DNA of 64,000 bases. Origin: Bacillus sp. BGMRC 2118. GTDB taxonomy: Bacteria; Bacillota; Bacilli; Bacillales; SA4. Location: positions 558,001-622,000 of the forward strand of contig VTTJ01000002.1 in assembly GCA_008364785.1 (NCBI GenBank), given 5' to 3'. The notes below the pieces were generated by a model that was not told the origin of the DNA, did no database searches, and worked only from the letters and a program-made list of their open reading frames with translations. Made by a program: the position numbers and the translations under genes. Positions 8,782-19,959 of this stretch are shown in pieces (the first letter of the stretch is position 1; every line of letters begins with the position of its first letter).

Positions 8782-10435
8782 CTATAATAGTTGAGCGGCG
8801 ATTGCTCTCCCTGCCACCCGTCCAGAAAATAAACATCCACCAAGAAAGGTTCCTTCAAGTGCCCTGTACCCATGAACGCCTCCTCCTCCAAATCCGGAAG
8901 CTTCCCCAGCAGCAAATAAACCGGAAATCACCGAACCGTTCGAGTTAAGTACACGTCCAGATAAGTCAGTTTGAAGACCGCCTAATGTTTTCCTACTAAC
9001 AATATGTAGCCGCACAGCAATGAGTGGTCCATTCTTTGGATCAAGTATCTTATGAGGTGAAGCTACTCTAATTAACTTATCACCAATATAAGACCTTGCT
9101 CCTCGTATAGCAGTTACTTGAAGATCTTTGTTAAATGTATTTTCCAATTGACGGTCTCTCGCTTGGATTTGACGTTCTATATCCGTAAAATTGAGCAAAT
9201 TTGTAGTGGCTAATTGATTCATTTTTGTGACAAGCTCCTCCAGGTTATCCGCAATAACAAAATCTTCTCCCTTATCCAAAAACGCTTGAACAGGAGCAGC
9301 TGCACCTGGAAGGGCTCTGCCTAGCACTTTACGGATACTTTTGCCTGTGAGATCAGGATTTTGTTCGGATCCAGAAAGGGCAAATTCCTTCTCAATAATA
9401 GATTGAGTTAGAATAAACCAAGAATAATCATAGCCTGTCTTTTGTATCGCCTCCAATGTACTTAACGTATCAAAACCAGGATAATTTGGAGCAGTAAAGC
9501 GTTGACCTTTGGCATCAAGCCAAATCGATGAAGGACCAGGTAAAATTCTTATACCGTGATTGGACCATATCGGGTTCCAATTTTTAATTCCTTCAGTGTA
9601 GTGCCACATACGGTCCCGATTTACAATGCGTCCACCAGCATCCTCTGTTACGCCAAGCATCTTCCCATCAACATGTGCAGGAACACCAGATAGCATATGT
9701 TTTGGTGGTTCACCGTCGCTCTGGCCAGTTCTGGCGCACTAGCTCATGATTGCCACCAATTCCACCACTGGAAACGAGTACAGCTTGAGCTCGATACTCA
9801 AAGGTTCCCTGAATATCTCGATTGCTTTGCATACCACGTTCTAATGAGCATGATGCGAGGACGGAACCACCTACCCCCGCAATGCTATCTCCGTTTTTAA
9901 TAAGTTTCTCCACACGATGACGTGGAAGGTACGTAATCAATCCCGTTTTCATATGCTCTCTTACTCTTCTCTCGAAAGGTGCTACAACACCTGGTCCTGT
10001 ACCCCATACGATATGGAATCTAGGAACCTAATTACCATGTCCGTCAGCTAGTGATCCTCCTCGTTCGGCCCACCCTACAACTGGAAAAAAGCGAACACCC
10101 ATGTTATATAACCAAGACCGCTTCTCACCGGAAGCAAAGTCCACATATGCCTCCGCCCATTTTAGTCCCCAATGATCTTCATCGTGAAGACGATCAAAGC
10201 CGGCAGATCCTAGCCAGTCTTGCCAAGCTAATTCCTTTGAATCCTTTATACCCAATCGTCGTTGCTCTGGTGAATTGACCAAGAACAATCCACCAAAAGA
10301 CCACCACGCTTGTCCCCCAAGTGAAGCTTCAGGCTCTTGATCTAGCAGTAATGTTCTTTTCCCAGCATCAGCAATTTCTGCAGCAGCGACTAACCCTGCA
10401 AGTCCCGCGCCAACTACTATTGCATCATATTCCAT
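8782..10435 (-). pseudogene. FAD-binding dehydrogenase (KstD/flavocytochrome-c-like), disrupted
   Basis: Three collinear pieces of one FAD-dependent oxidoreductase of about 550 residues. The N-terminal piece starts at 10435 after GGGAGGATTATGT and has the Rossmann motif VVGAGLAGLVAAAEI and GGQAWWSFGGLF. It stops at an in-frame TAG (10028-10030, after ADGHGN). The same frame resumes at once (VPRFHIVWGTGPG) to about 9710, where a frameshift occurs after NWPERR. The rest (PPKHMLSGVPAHVDG ... GEASGFGGGGVHGYRALEG) ends normally at 8782. Two independent lesions make loss of function likely; readthrough or sequencing error is the alternative. The original substrate is unknown. Confidence 0.85.
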
Positions 10436-10735
10436 ACATAATCCTCCCTGTAACAATGTATCTAAAAAGTTAGAATGTGAATTTTCTGAATTCATCAATT
10501 TAAGTATAAGCCTTAGACTGAACTATCACAAATGCTTTCTTGTTCATAAGTTGTATGATTCATTTCCTCCTGTCGAGCCCTTTCTCACTATATTTTTTTT
10601 GCGCATAGGAGTTTTTCATACATGAATCAAATCCTTGCGTTGTACCTGGACCGTATTTGTACTAAAATTGACTATGTATAACTTACATAATGCTCTAATT
10701 CAAACTGAAAGCGTTTTCGGGCAAGGAGGATGGAC
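10436..10735. other. divergent intergenic region before mutA
   Basis: About 300 bp between the broken FAD dehydrogenase and mutA. It holds a cre-like site (listed separately) and AT-rich promoter-like sequence such as TTGACT near 10664, but no -35/-10 pair with good spacing could be fixed by eye. No open small gene with a binding site was seen. Confidence 0.4.
10705..10719 (+). promoter_or_regulatory. CcpA cre-like site upstream of mutA
   Basis: CTGAAAGCGTTTTCG matches all core positions of WTGNAANCGNWNNCW; only the two outer W positions differ. It ends 4 nt before the AAGGAGG of mutA, a position suited to roadblock repression by CcpA. It shares GCGTTTTC with sites before bkd and mce. Confidence 0.6.
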
Positions 10736-12586
10736 ATGACAGAAAAAGTATCGACCAGCTGGCTAAAAGAATTAAATGAAACGTTTGCAATTCCTTCCTA
10801 TGAAGAATGGGAGCAAGTTGCCAAAGCTTCTTTAAAAGGGAAGCCATTTGACAAGCTGTTCACTCAAACATATGAGGGTATCACCTTACAACCTATTTAT
10901 CGTAGTGAACAAGAAAATAAGGTATTCCTTCATCATGAAGAATCAACAAAGGCGTGGGATGTAGCACAAGAAATTACGTTTACTACCATTCGGGAAACAA
11001 TGAATGCAATAGAGCAGGCTTTACAGTTTGGGCAAACTTCAATACATATTGATTTCTCCAATTCTACTATAAATAAGGATAGTTTCTTTGCACTATTAGA
11101 TTTATGTAACAATTTAAATGCATCAATTTTCTTTAAAGGAGATCAACATGTCCTAACGTATTTCCATTTGTATCAGGTAGAGAATGGAAAAAATATAAAA
11201 GGAGTAGTGGGATTCGATCCGATAGCACATTGGGTTAAATCAGGATACTTACAGAAGGATTTAGCAGAATATTACGATGAGATGGCAAAGGCAATCATTG
11301 AAACTACTTCAATGAAAACCTTATTAGTAGATAATGAGCCTATACATAACGGTGGAGCAAACGCTGTACAAGAGTTAGCATACTCTCTATCAGTCGCGAT
11401 AGAATACATCAATCAGCTATCTGAGCGAGGTTTGTCAATTGATGAAATTGCTCCAAAGTTTGCGTTTTCATTAAGTATAGGATCTAATATGTTTATTGAG
11501 ATTGCTAAAATAAGAGCTGCCAAATTTCTTTGGTCTGCAATAGTTAAAGAGTTTGGCGGTTCCGTTTCTTCTCAGTCAATGTGGATTCATGCAAGAACTT
11601 CAAATACGACTAAGACTAAATATGATCCTTATGTTAATATGCTTCGTTCAACAGTAGAGACGTTTGCTGCAGTTGTTGGTGGAGCAAATAGCATTCATAC
11701 ATCAACCTTTGATGAGGCTTATGGAACATCAACTGACTTCTCTGAAAGAATTGCCAGAAATGTTCAATCCATTTTAAAAGAAGAATCTCATCTTCATAGA
11801 GTAGTAGACCCGGCAGGTGGCTCTTGGTACATCGAGAGCATTACAGCTGAATTAGCGGAGAAGGTCTGGGCGGAAGTTCAGAAGATTGAACAAGAAGGAG
11901 GTATTGTGTCTGTTCTGAAGAAAGGGGCAATTCAACAAGATATTCAGCAAACAAGAGAACTGCGTTTTACTAAGATTGATTATCGAAAAGAACGAATCGT
12001 TGGAACGAATATGTATGCCAACATAAAAGAAGAACAACTAAATAGTGAAGCAACGAACCAGGTCAATCAAATATCTCCACAGAAAATGATTAATCCTATT
12101 CAACGAGTTCCTGAGATTAGATGGTCAATGAAATATGAAGAGCTTAGAAATCGTTCATTCAACTATTTTAAGAAGCATGGAGAGAAGTTGTCTATCCAAT
12201 TAATTAATATTGGTTCACTTCAGGCACATAAACCAAGAACTGATTTTATTAAAGGATTTTTTGAAGTAGGAGGCTTTGAAGTAAAGGATAGCGATAGTTT
12301 CTCAACTTTAGATGATTTACGTGATTTTCCGTTACATTTTTCAAATACAGTATATGTAATTTGTGGACATGATAATACCTATGAAGAACTTGGGCGGGAA
12401 GCTGTGAAGCTCCTTCAGGAAAAGGCACCTTCATCTAGTATATATATTGCAGGAAAGCTGGATGTGAAGGCAGAAGAAGAATACCGTGCTTTAGGTTTAT
12501 CAGATATGATTCATATGAACACCAATTGCTTTGAATTTCTTGCAAAGCTACAAATGAAAATGGGGGGATATCATGAAGAAGCCTAA
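10736..12586 (+). CDS. mutA: Methylmalonyl-CoA mutase small subunit
   Basis: A 616-residue beta subunit of the adenosylcobalamin-dependent mutase, which with MutB converts (R)-methylmalonyl-CoA to succinyl-CoA. It has the family TIM barrel ([33 protein letters not shown]). The C-terminal flavodoxin-like domain lacks the cobalamin motif DxHxxG, as usual for the non-catalytic subunit. The ATG at 10736 is preferred over one at 10730, since AAGGAGG (10723-10729) abuts the earlier ATG. Its end overlaps mutB by 14 nt, indicating translational coupling. Confidence 0.92.
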   Translation: MTEKVSTSWLKELNETFAIPSYEEWEQVAKASLKGKPFDKLFTQTYEGITLQPIYRSEQENKVFLHHEESTKAWDVAQEITFTTIRETMNAIEQALQFGQTSIHIDFSNSTINKDSFFALLDLCNNLNASIFFKGDQHVLTYFHLYQVENGKNIKGVVGFDPIAHWVKSGYLQKDLAEYYDEMAKAIIETTSMKTLLVDNEPIHNGGANAVQELAYSLSVAIEYINQLSERGLSIDEIAPKFAFSLSIGSNMFIEIAKIRAAKFLWSAIVKEFGGSVSSQSMWIHARTSNTTKTKYDPYVNMLRSTVETFAAVVGGANSIHTSTFDEAYGTSTDFSERIARNVQSILKEESHLHRVVDPAGGSWYIESITAELAEKVWAEVQKIEQEGGIVSVLKKGAIQQDIQQTRELRFTKIDYRKERIVGTNMYANIKEEQLNSEATNQVNQISPQKMINPIQRVPEIRWSMKYEELRNRSFNYFKKHGEKLSIQLINIGSLQAHKPRTDFIKGFFEVGGFEVKDSDSFSTLDDLRDFPLHFSNTVYVICGHDNTYEELGREAVKLLQEKAPSSSIYIAGKLDVKAEEEYRALGLSDMIHMNTNCFEFLAKLQMKMGGYHEEA

Positions 12587-14741
12587 TTTTGCCTCAATCC
12601 CATTTACTCAATTAGTTCGTAATCAAGAAGGTGCTAGTTCTCCTAAAATCACGACGTTTGAAACTAATGAGAAGATTCCTGTAAAGAGTCACTATACAGA
12701 AAGTGACATCGAGCATTTACCTTTTTTAGATTACTTGCCGGGTATGGCTCCGTATACTAGAGGTCCCTACCCAACGATGTATGTGACACGTCCGTGGACG
12801 GTGCGGCAGTACGCAGGCTTTTCTACTGCCGAGGAAAGTAATGCATTTTACCGACGGAATTTGGCGGCAGGTCAAAAAGGATTATCGGTAGCCTTTGATT
12901 TAGCGACACATCGAGGCTATGATTCAGATCATCCTCGAGTTGTAGGGGATGTAGGAAAAGCTGGAGTAGCCATTGATTCTATTCTAGATATGAAAATATT
13001 ATTTGATGAGATTCCACTGGATGAGATGAGTGTATCAATGACAATGAATGGTGCGGTGTTACCAATTATGGCATTTTATATTGTGACCGCTGAGGAGCAA
13101 GGGGTACAGCTGCATCAACTATCAGGAACGATTCAAAATGATATTTTAAAAGAATATATGGTTCGTAACACGTATATTTATCCCCCGGAAACATCTATGA
13201 GAATTATCGCTGATATTTTTGAATATACGTCCAAAAATATGCCAAAATTTAATTCAATTAGTATTTCAGGATACCACCTACAGGAGGCAGGTGCACCTGC
13301 AGATTTAGAGTTAGCCTATACGCTAGCAGACGGTCTCGAGTATGTGAAGACAGGTCTTAAAGCGGGTATAGACATTGATTCCTTTGCCCCAAGACTATCC
13401 TTCTTTTGGGCAATCGGTATGAATTACTTCATGGAAGTAGCAAAAATGCGTGCAGCGCGATTACTGTGGGCGAAATTAATTAAGCCATTCGAGCCAAAAA
13501 ATGAGAAGTCGCTTGCACTAAGAACACATTCTCAAACGTCCGGATGGAGTTTAACTGAACAAGATCCTTTTAATAATGTAGCTAGGACTTGTGTTGAAGC
13601 ATTGGCAGCAGCTCTTGGTCATACACAATCACTTCATACAAATGCACTAGATGAGGCGATAGCACTTCCAACTGATTTCTCGGCACGGATAGCCCGAAAT
13701 ACTCAGCTATATTTACAAGATGAGACAGGTATCTGTAATGTGATTGATCCATGGGGTGGCTCTCATTATGTTGAAACGTTAACAGCTGAATTAGTAGATC
13801 GTGCGTGGCAGCATATTAGTGAGATAGAAGAACTGGGTGGAATGGCTAAGGCAATTGAAACCGGATTACCAAAAATGAGAATAGAAGAAGCAGCTGCAAG
13901 GCGTCAGGCTCATATTGATTCCGGCAAGGAAGCTATTATTGGTGTGAACAAATATCGTCTAGATAAAGAAGACGAGATCGAAACATTAGATATTGATAAT
14001 ACAGCCGTAAGATTGAAACAAATTGAGCGCTTGCAACAACTTAAAGAAAATCGTGATGAAGCAAAAGTTGCCTTAGCATTAGAAGCTATCACAAAGGCGA
14101 CAGAAACAGGAGATGGTAACTTACTGGAGCTTTCGGTTCAAGCTGCAAGAGTACGAGCATCTTTAGGGGAAATATCCTATGCAATTGAAAAGGTGGCACA
14201 GCGTCATAAAGCTGTAATTCGTTCGGTAAGTGGTGTCTATAGCTCAGAATATTCAAATGAAGCTGAAATTACAAGAGTGAAAGAACTGACCGATGAGTTT
14301 GCAGAACTTGAAGGAAGAAGACCTCGTATTATGATCGCTAAAATGGGTCAGGATGGTCATGATCGCGGGGCAAAAGTAATTGCCACTGCATTTGCTGACT
14401 TGGGCTTTGATGTGGATATCGGACCTTTATTCCAAACACCTGAAGAAACGGCACTTCAAGCAATTGAAAATGATGTTCATGTGATTGGTTTAAGTTCACT
14501 CGCAGCCGGACATAAAACGTTATTACCTCAACTTGTCGAAGAATTAAGGAAACATGATAGAGAAGATATTGTCGTAATAATTGGTGGAGTCATTCCAGCT
14601 AAAGACTATGAGTTCTTATTAAGTAATGGGGCTTCTGCTGTTTTTGGTCCAGGAACAGTTATTCCAGTTGCCGCGGAAAAAGTACTGAATGAGGTACGTT
14701 CACGTTTAGGATATGAGAATGGTGTGAACTCGAATGACTGA
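12573..14741 (+). CDS. mutB: Methylmalonyl-CoA mutase large (catalytic) subunit
   Basis: A 722-residue catalytic subunit. The N-terminal substrate barrel includes [19 protein letters not shown], typical for CoA-substrate binding, and [13 protein letters not shown]. The C-terminal cobalamin domain carries [13 protein letters not shown] with the axial histidine at about residue 596, followed by GLSSLAAGH and IGGVIP. It carries out the last step from propionyl-CoA to succinyl-CoA. It overlaps mutA by 14 nt and meaB by 8 nt, so all three are probably one translationally coupled unit. Confidence 0.97.
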   Translation: MKKPNFASIPFTQLVRNQEGASSPKITTFETNEKIPVKSHYTESDIEHLPFLDYLPGMAPYTRGPYPTMYVTRPWTVRQYAGFSTAEESNAFYRRNLAAGQKGLSVAFDLATHRGYDSDHPRVVGDVGKAGVAIDSILDMKILFDEIPLDEMSVSMTMNGAVLPIMAFYIVTAEEQGVQLHQLSGTIQNDILKEYMVRNTYIYPPETSMRIIADIFEYTSKNMPKFNSISISGYHLQEAGAPADLELAYTLADGLEYVKTGLKAGIDIDSFAPRLSFFWAIGMNYFMEVAKMRAARLLWAKLIKPFEPKNEKSLALRTHSQTSGWSLTEQDPFNNVARTCVEALAAALGHTQSLHTNALDEAIALPTDFSARIARNTQLYLQDETGICNVIDPWGGSHYVETLTAELVDRAWQHISEIEELGGMAKAIETGLPKMRIEEAAARRQAHIDSGKEAIIGVNKYRLDKEDEIETLDIDNTAVRLKQIERLQQLKENRDEAKVALALEAITKATETGDGNLLELSVQAARVRASLGEISYAIEKVAQRHKAVIRSVSGVYSSEYSNEAEITRVKELTDEFAELEGRRPRIMIAKMGQDGHDRGAKVIATAFADLGFDVDIGPLFQTPEETALQAIENDVHVIGLSSLAAGHKTLLPQLVEELRKHDREDIVVIIGGVIPAKDYEFLLSNGASAVFGPGTVIPVAAEKVLNEVRSRLGYENGVNSND

Positions 14742-15744
14742 TCGAAAGGTCCCTAGAAAACGAGAGAAGTCAGTGAATGAACTCTCAGAAGGAGTTTTAC
14801 AGGGAAATAGGGCAGTACTAGCACAGGCAATTACATTAATTGAAAGTAATGCTCCTAGACATTTTGAGAAGGCACAGGCACTGTTAAATCAAATCATTCC
14901 AAGTAGTGGGAAATCAATCCGAATCGGAATTTCAGGAGTACCTGGAGCCGGTAAAAGCACATTTATTGAAGCGTTCGGTATATATCTCTGTGAGTTAGGC
15001 CATAAAGTGGCAGTTTTAGCTGTTGACCCCTCTAGTAGCGTTACTGGAGGGAGTATTTTAGGCGATAAAACACGTATGGAACTGCTATCCAGACATCCTC
15101 ATGCGTATGTGAGACCTTCTCCCTCCGCCGGAACACTTGGGGGAGTTGCGAAAAAAACAAGAGAAACGATACTTTTATGTGAAAGTGCTGGCTATGATGT
15201 CATCATTGTAGAGACAGTCGGTGTCGGTCAAAGCGAAGTAGCAGTCAGAAGTATGGTTGATATTTTTCTGTTGCTAGCATTAACAGGTGCTGGAGATGAG
15301 CTGCAAGGTATGAAAAAAGGAATAATGGAGCTTGTCGATGTACTAGTAATTAATAAGGCTGATGGAGATAACGAACAAAAAGCTTTAAGAGCAAAGCAAG
15401 AGTTTTCAAGAATACTACACTTTCTTAGACCCGCAACAAAGGGATGGTCTTCTAAGGCATTAACGTGCTCTGCATTATACAAAATTGGAATTGATACTGT
15501 ATGGAATACAATCTTAGAATATGAAACAACAACGAAGAGTTCTAATGTATTCCAAGAACGGCGTGAAGCCCAAATGAAAGATTGGTTTTATTCAATGATT
15601 GTAGACCGATTACAAAGTAAATTTTTTCAACATCCAACGATCAAACAGCAACTCCCAGTCATAGAGAATCAGATCTTAACTGGTAAGCTTTCAGTAGGTC
15701 ATGCGGTGAATGAATTATTTGATAGGTATGAGCAACCTAAGTGA
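14734..15744 (+). CDS. meaB: MeaB-type GTPase, methylmalonyl-CoA mutase chaperone
   Basis: A 336-residue G3E-family GTPase (MeaB/ArgK) that gates adenosylcobalamin loading and protects the mutase from inactivation. The P-loop [12 protein letters not shown] lies at about residues 65-76, followed by [31 protein letters not shown] and the NKAD specificity motif. The C-terminal dimerisation helices are present. The start overlaps mutB by 8 nt, consistent with a dedicated partner. Confidence 0.95.
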   Translation: MTDRKVPRKREKSVNELSEGVLQGNRAVLAQAITLIESNAPRHFEKAQALLNQIIPSSGKSIRIGISGVPGAGKSTFIEAFGIYLCELGHKVAVLAVDPSSSVTGGSILGDKTRMELLSRHPHAYVRPSPSAGTLGGVAKKTRETILLCESAGYDVIIVETVGVGQSEVAVRSMVDIFLLLALTGAGDELQGMKKGIMELVDVLVINKADGDNEQKALRAKQEFSRILHFLRPATKGWSSKALTCSALYKIGIDTVWNTILEYETTTKSSNVFQERREAQMKDWFYSMIVDRLQSKFFQHPTIKQQLPVIENQILTGKLSVGHAVNELFDRYEQPK

Positions 15745-15789
15745 AATTGGGTATAATATGGCTAAATTGAGTACAAGTGAGCGTGAATG

Positions 15790-15819
15790 TTGAATAGTAA
15801 ACGATATAACTGTTAATAT
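15790..15819 (+). promoter_or_regulatory. probable sigma-A promoter of brxB
   Basis: TTGAAT (15790-15795) and TAATAT (15814-15819) are 18 bp apart, placing a start near 15826 and a short leader before the AGGAGG of brxB. A second TATAAT at 15752-15757 has no convincing -35. Confidence 0.45.
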
Positions 15820-15851
15820 AAAGTCAAAGCTCGCACTTAGGAGGAAATGGA

Positions 15852-16289
15852 ATGTCTATGAATTTTAACTTTTTTATGAATGATGTTGTAAGCCAAGCTC
15901 GTGAAGAGATGGTGAAGGCAGGGTATCAGGAGCTAAAATCTCCTGAAGAAGTAGATGAAGCTCTTGCTCAAAAAGGTACAACGTTGGTTATGGTAAATTC
16001 TGTTTGTGGATGTGCAGGAGGAATTGCTCGCCCTGCAGCCTTGCATTCAGTTCACTACGATAAGCGTCCTGATCATTTAGTGACAGTTTTTGCTGGTCAA
16101 GATAAAGAGGCAACGGCAAAAGCGCGTGAATACTTTGAAGGATACCCACCGTCATCACCATCTTTTGCCTTACTAAAAGACGGTAAAATTGTAACAATGG
16201 TAGAAAGACATGAAATTGAAGGTCATGAACCTGTTCAAGTAATCAATAAATTGCAACAAGCATTCGAACAACATTGCGAAGAAATTTAA
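15852..16289 (+). CDS. brxB: Bacilliredoxin BrxB (YqiW)
   Basis: A 145-residue DUF1094 bacilliredoxin that removes bacillithiol from S-bacillithiolated proteins. The active site is the CxC motif in NSVCGCAGG (C52 and C54). A strong AGGAGG is seven bases before the ATG. A short gap from meaB with its own promoter and terminator suggests a single-gene unit. Bacillithiol use supports a Firmicute host. Confidence 0.95.
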   Translation: MSMNFNFFMNDVVSQAREEMVKAGYQELKSPEEVDEALAQKGTTLVMVNSVCGCAGGIARPAALHSVHYDKRPDHLVTVFAGQDKEATAKAREYFEGYPPSSPSFALLKDGKIVTMVERHEIEGHEPVQVINKLQQAFEQHCEEI

Positions 16290-16295
16290 TGGAAG

Positions 16296-16327
16296 AAAGC
16301 CACCGATTAGTCTGTGGCTTTTTTTTA
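16296..16327 (+). terminator. terminator of brxB
   Basis: AAAGCCAC (16296-16303) pairs with GTGGCTTT (16314-16321), followed by a run of T. It starts 7 nt after the brxB stop. A clear rho-independent terminator. Confidence 0.9.
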
Positions 16328-16697
16328 TGCTTTCATGTTGCTCATATCAAATAGAGTCTTCGCTACATTTGCATAATACAATGTAAACATGCATTTCTTT
16401 AGCAACAAGAAACTAATTTTTGCATAAAGACAATAAATACTATAAAAACACACTTTCTACAGGAGAATAAAAATAGATCTAAACGAATAAATAGCATAAG
16501 TGAGAAGAAAAAACACCTCTCTCTATCTTTCTGTAAAACTAATAAATAAAAAACATATTGCATAATCATACATATGTGTTAAAATACAATCTGTTGAATA
16601 TAAATGCATATTGAATTAAGTACTTGAATTTATGCGTGTATTTATTCATAATATTTATTAAATTACAAATAAAGAAAATATTATAGGGGGAGTAGTA
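16328..16697 (+). other. AT-rich leader of the arginine-type transporter operon
   Basis: Very AT-rich DNA with no gene. It contains a possible promoter (TTGCAT 16558-16563, 16-bp spacer, TAAAAT 16580-16585), an ARG-box-like site at 16595 and further TGAAT/ATTCA half sites at 16625 and 16644. The rest shows no structure I can name. Confidence 0.45.
16595..16608 (+). promoter_or_regulatory. ARG-box-like operator (ArgR/AhrC)
   Basis: TGAATATAAATGCA matches the ARG box TGAAT-N4-ATTCA with one change (ATGCA), a variant also seen in Bacillus AhrC sites. It lies about 10 bp past the possible -10, where repressor binding would block transcription. Half sites TGAAT (16625) and ATTCA (16644) follow about three helical turns downstream. 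It fits arginine control of the transporter; inferred. Confidence 0.5.
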
Positions 16698-17456
16698 ATG
16701 ACAGCAAAGAAATGGGTTCTTGGATTTATCATGTCTATCGTAATGGTTGGTATTTTAGGAGCATGTGGAAACGGTGATGAGAAAAAGTTAGTGATGTTAA
16801 CATCTGCTGATTATCCACCATATGAATCTGTAGATACAGATACAAATGAAATTGTTGGATTTGATGTAGATATTGCAAAATACATCACAAAAGAATTAGG
16901 GTATGAACTAGAAGTGAAAGATATGAATTTTGATTCACTGATTACAGCCATGAATACTGAAAAAGGTGACTTCGTAATGGCAGGTATGACGCCAAATGAA
17001 GACCGTAAGAAAAATGCTGATTTCACAGATATTTACTTCACAGCTAAACATTTGGTAGTTTCTAAGAAAGACAGCGGGATCTCATCCATTGAAGATTTAA
17101 AAGGTAAAACGGTTGGAGTCCAAACAGGATCTATTCAAGAAGGTGAAGCAGAAAAGATTGCTGAAAAAGTTGATATTAAAATTGAGACTCGTAACAAAGT
17201 TCCAGAATTGGTACAAGAGATTTTAGCTGGACGCTTTGATGCAGCCATTATTGAGGATGCTGTAGCAGTGGGACATTTTAAAAACAATTCAGAGTTAAAT
17301 GGATTTGAAATTGTAGAAACTGAAGAAGCAGGTTCCGCAATTGCGTTTAATAAAGACAGTGAACTAACAGAAGAATTTAACCGTGTTCTAAAAGAAATGA
17401 AGGAAAATGGGGAACTGGAAAAGCTGGTTATTAAGTGGTTTGGTGGAGAAGAATAG
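16698..17456 (+). CDS. artP: Polar amino acid ABC transporter substrate-binding lipoprotein (arginine-type)
   Basis: A 252-residue family 3 solute-binding lipoprotein. The signal peptide ends in lipobox GILGAC with the lipidated cysteine at residue 23. The mature part begins VMLTSADYPPYESVD and shows the family motifs GFDVDIAKYI and TDIYFTAKHLVV. It should capture arginine or a related polar amino acid outside the membrane for the permease and ATPase that follow. The name follows gene order shared with B. subtilis yqiXYZ (artPQR); substrate is inferred. GGGGGAG precedes the ATG. Confidence 0.85.
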   Translation: MTAKKWVLGFIMSIVMVGILGACGNGDEKKLVMLTSADYPPYESVDTDTNEIVGFDVDIAKYITKELGYELEVKDMNFDSLITAMNTEKGDFVMAGMTPNEDRKKNADFTDIYFTAKHLVVSKKDSGISSIEDLKGKTVGVQTGSIQEGEAEKIAEKVDIKIETRNKVPELVQEILAGRFDAAIIEDAVAVGHFKNNSELNGFEIVETEEAGSAIAFNKDSELTEEFNRVLKEMKENGELEKLVIKWFGGEE

Positions 17457-17482
17457 GTAGTTAGAAGGGAGTAGAAAAGGGC

Positions 17483-18148
17483 ATGAATCTTAATTTCAGT
17501 CAAAATCTCGTGCCCTATATCCCTTATATTATACAAGGGCTATGGGTTACACTAGGAATTGTTTTAGTAGCAGCACTAATAGGCTTCATACTTGCAATAA
17601 TATTAGCATTGTTTAAGATTAGCAGAGTTAAGGCACTCCAATGGTTTGCAGATGCCTACACGTCGGTCTTTAGAGGAACTCCTCTTATATTACAGCTTAC
17701 AATCATCTACTTTGGAATACCACAGTTGCTCGGAGGAGTTGACATTCCTGCTTATGTAGCAGCTGTGTCTGCATTTGCATTGAATTCTGGTGCCTATATG
17801 TCAGAGGTCATTCGTGCAGGGATACAAGCTGTTGATAAAGGTCAACGTGAGGCAGCTATGGCGTTAGGTGTACCTTATAAGAAAATGATGTGGGATATAG
17901 TCATGCCGCAAGCATTCAAAAATATCCTGCCAGCTCTAATGAATGAGTTTATTACGTTAACGAAGGAATCAGCATTAGTTTCAGTAATCGGTACGATGGA
18001 TTTAATGAGAAGAGCACAAATTATCGGTGGTAAAACGTATGCATTCTTTGAGCCATTATTATTTGTTGGATTAGTGTATTATCTACTTGTTATCATCCTT
18101 ACCCTTCTTGGAAAGATGATTGAAAGGAGGCTAAAGCAAAGTGATTAA
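17483..18148 (+). CDS. artQ: Polar amino acid ABC transporter permease
   Basis: A 221-residue HisM/GlnP-type permease with about five membrane segments. The cytoplasmic EAA loop is visible as [28 protein letters not shown], split here by reading from QREAAMALG to MPQAF. It forms the channel that works with the lipoprotein upstream and the ATPase downstream. It overlaps the ATPase gene by 8 nt. Confidence 0.88.
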   Translation: MNLNFSQNLVPYIPYIIQGLWVTLGIVLVAALIGFILAIILALFKISRVKALQWFADAYTSVFRGTPLILQLTIIYFGIPQLLGGVDIPAYVAAVSAFALNSGAYMSEVIRAGIQAVDKGQREAAMALGVPYKKMMWDIVMPQAFKNILPALMNEFITLTKESALVSVIGTMDLMRRAQIIGGKTYAFFEPLLFVGLVYYLLVIILTLLGKMIERRLKQSD

Positions 18149-18863
18149 AGTACAAAACCTTCATAAATCATTTGGACAACTTGAAGTACTAAAGGGAATT
18201 TCAACAGAAATTAAACAGGGTGATGTTGTTGCGGTAATCGGTCCATCAGGATCAGGTAAATCAACGTTTTTACGCTGTATGAACTTACTCGAAGAACCTA
18301 CAAGTGGTCAGGTCTGGATTGCAGGAGAAGAAATCACCAATCCGAAAGTAGATATTTTAAACGTTCGTCAAAACGTAGGTATGGTATTTCAACACTTTCA
18401 TTTATTTCCACACATGACAGTATTAGAAAACCTAATGTATGCGCCTATGAATGTTAAGGGACTTTCTAAATCAGAGGCAGAGGCAATCGGCCAAGATCTG
18501 TTAAAGAAAGTTGGTTTATCAGAGAAAGCAAATGAATATCCAACAAAGCTTTCTGGAGGACAGAAGCAACGTGTCGCAATTGCGCGTGCGCTTGCGATGA
18601 ATCCAGACGTGATGTTATTTGACGAACCAACCTCCGCGTTAGACCCTGAGATGGTAAAGGAAGTATTAGAGGTAATGAAATCACTTGCTCATACGGGTAT
18701 GACAATGGCAATAGTGACTCATGAAATGGGATTTGCACGTGAAGTGGCAGATCGAGTATTGTTCCTAGATGAGGGACAACTAGTCGAAGATGCCTCTCCT
18801 GCAGAGTTTTTTACATCTCCAAAAACAAAACGGGCACAGGACTTTTTAGAAAAAATGTTATAA
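18141..18863 (+). CDS. artR: Polar amino acid ABC transporter ATPase
   Basis: A 240-residue ABC ATPase. Walker [11 protein letters not shown]-loop [12 protein letters not shown], signature LSGGQKQR, Walker [12 protein letters not shown] and the switch histidine in THEMGFA are all intact. The start is GTG at 18141 with AAAGGAGG nine bases upstream, overlapping the permease gene by 8 nt. It powers uptake; a terminator follows at once. Confidence 0.92.
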   Translation: MIKVQNLHKSFGQLEVLKGISTEIKQGDVVAVIGPSGSGKSTFLRCMNLLEEPTSGQVWIAGEEITNPKVDILNVRQNVGMVFQHFHLFPHMTVLENLMYAPMNVKGLSKSEAEAIGQDLLKKVGLSEKANEYPTKLSGGQKQRVAIARALAMNPDVMLFDEPTSALDPEMVKEVLEVMKSLAHTGMTMAIVTHEMGFAREVADRVLFLDEGQLVEDASPAEFFTSPKTKRAQDFLEKML

Positions 18864-18865
18864 GG

Positions 18866-18900
18866 AAATGGTGATCCTTCGTGGTCACCATTTTTTTTAT
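18866..18900 (+). terminator. terminator of the artPQR-type operon
   Basis: AAATGGTGA (18866-18874) pairs with TCACCATTT (18885-18893), followed by a long T run. Strong rho-independent terminator. Confidence 0.92.
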
Positions 18901-18958
18901 TTGACTAATGAATGCTTCTTCTTGATATCCTAAATAAATAGTGAGGAGTGTGAATGTA

Positions 18959-19909
18959 TTGAAAATTGGGTATCGAACAATGAAGACAGCAGTTGGTGTA
19001 ACCATTGCGATCTTTATTGCCGGATTATTTGACTTAGAGTACTATACTTCAGCAGGAATCATCACAATCCTCTGTATACAAGCTACAAAGAAAAAATCTT
19101 TGAAAAGTTCATGGTCTAGATTGTTGGCAAGTACTATAGCCATAATTTTTTCCTATCTTCTATTCAAATTATTAGGTTATCATCCTATCACCCTTGGCAT
19201 TATTATTTTATTATTTATCCCAACAACCGTGTATTTACGTATTCAAGAGGGCATTGTAACTAGCAGTGTCATTATTTTTCACCTGTATAACAAAAGGAGC
19301 TTCACCTTTGAATTTCTTTTAAACGAATATGCGATTATTTCAATTGGTATTGGTGTTGCCCTCATCATGAATTTATACATGCCAAGTGTAGATAAGGAAC
19401 TAAAGAAGTATCAAAAAGAAATAGAAGATTACTTTGCTCGAATATTTAAGGAAATCTCGACTTACTTAAAACAACAAGAATCCACTTGGGACGGGAAGGA
19501 ATTAACACTTGCTCATGATGCGATCGAATCAGCAAAAAGCTTAGCAATTAGAGATATCCAAAACCACATCCTTAGATACGAGAATACCTATTACACCTAC
19601 TTTAAAATTCGTGAGAGACAGCTTCAAATTATTGAAAGGGTTTTGCCATTAGTCACATCGTTAACACATTCCAGTAAGCAAGGAGTAATCCTGGCTGAGT
19701 TTGTTGAAGATATAGCGAACTCCATACATCCGGGCAATACGGCAAAACGATTTCTACAGAGGATAGATGAGTTGAAAAAAGAGTTCCGGGAAATGGAACT
19801 TCCAGAGACGAGAGAAGAGTTTGAGGAAAGAGCTTCCTTATTTCAGCTTTTTAGAGAAATGGAACAATACTTAATTATTAAAAGCTATTTTAAACCTCAT
19901 TATGAATGA
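18959..19909 (+). CDS. yqjA: YqjA-like aromatic acid exporter-family membrane protein
   Basis: About 316 residues. The N-terminal half has roughly five hydrophobic segments, followed by a helical, charged cytoplasmic domain (DUF939/ArAE-like followed by a C-terminal region). Relatives are annotated as putative aromatic acid exporters, but the transported compound is unknown. TTG at 18959 is chosen because GAGGAG (18943-18948) is ten bases upstream; in-frame GTG codons at 18941 and 18950 overlap or abut that site. Synteny with B. subtilis yqjA supports the name. Confidence 0.75.
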   Translation: MKIGYRTMKTAVGVTIAIFIAGLFDLEYYTSAGIITILCIQATKKKSLKSSWSRLLASTIAIIFSYLLFKLLGYHPITLGIIILLFIPTTVYLRIQEGIVTSSVIIFHLYNKRSFTFEFLLNEYAIISIGIGVALIMNLYMPSVDKELKKYQKEIEDYFARIFKEISTYLKQQESTWDGKELTLAHDAIESAKSLAIRDIQNHILRYENTYYTYFKIRERQLQIIERVLPLVTSLTHSSKQGVILAEFVEDIANSIHPGNTAKRFLQRIDELKKEFREMELPETREEFEERASLFQLFREMEQYLIIKSYFKPHYE

Positions 19910-19959
19910 ATTGAACAAAGAGGCAAAAACTACAGTTATAGAAATGTGAGGTGAATTTT

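Noticed and set aside
9697..9900. 67-codon plus-strand frame
   Set aside because: Shadow of the FAD dehydrogenase pseudogene on the opposite strand.
10028..10498. Complete short flavoprotein (156 codons)
   Set aside because: It is only the N-terminal FAD-binding part; the same frame continues after a TAG with matching downstream sequence, so it is part of a pseudogene. The start upstream of 10435 lacks a binding site.
17135..17536. 133-codon minus-strand frame
   Set aside because: Ser/Phe-rich shadow antisense to the substrate-binding lipoprotein gene.
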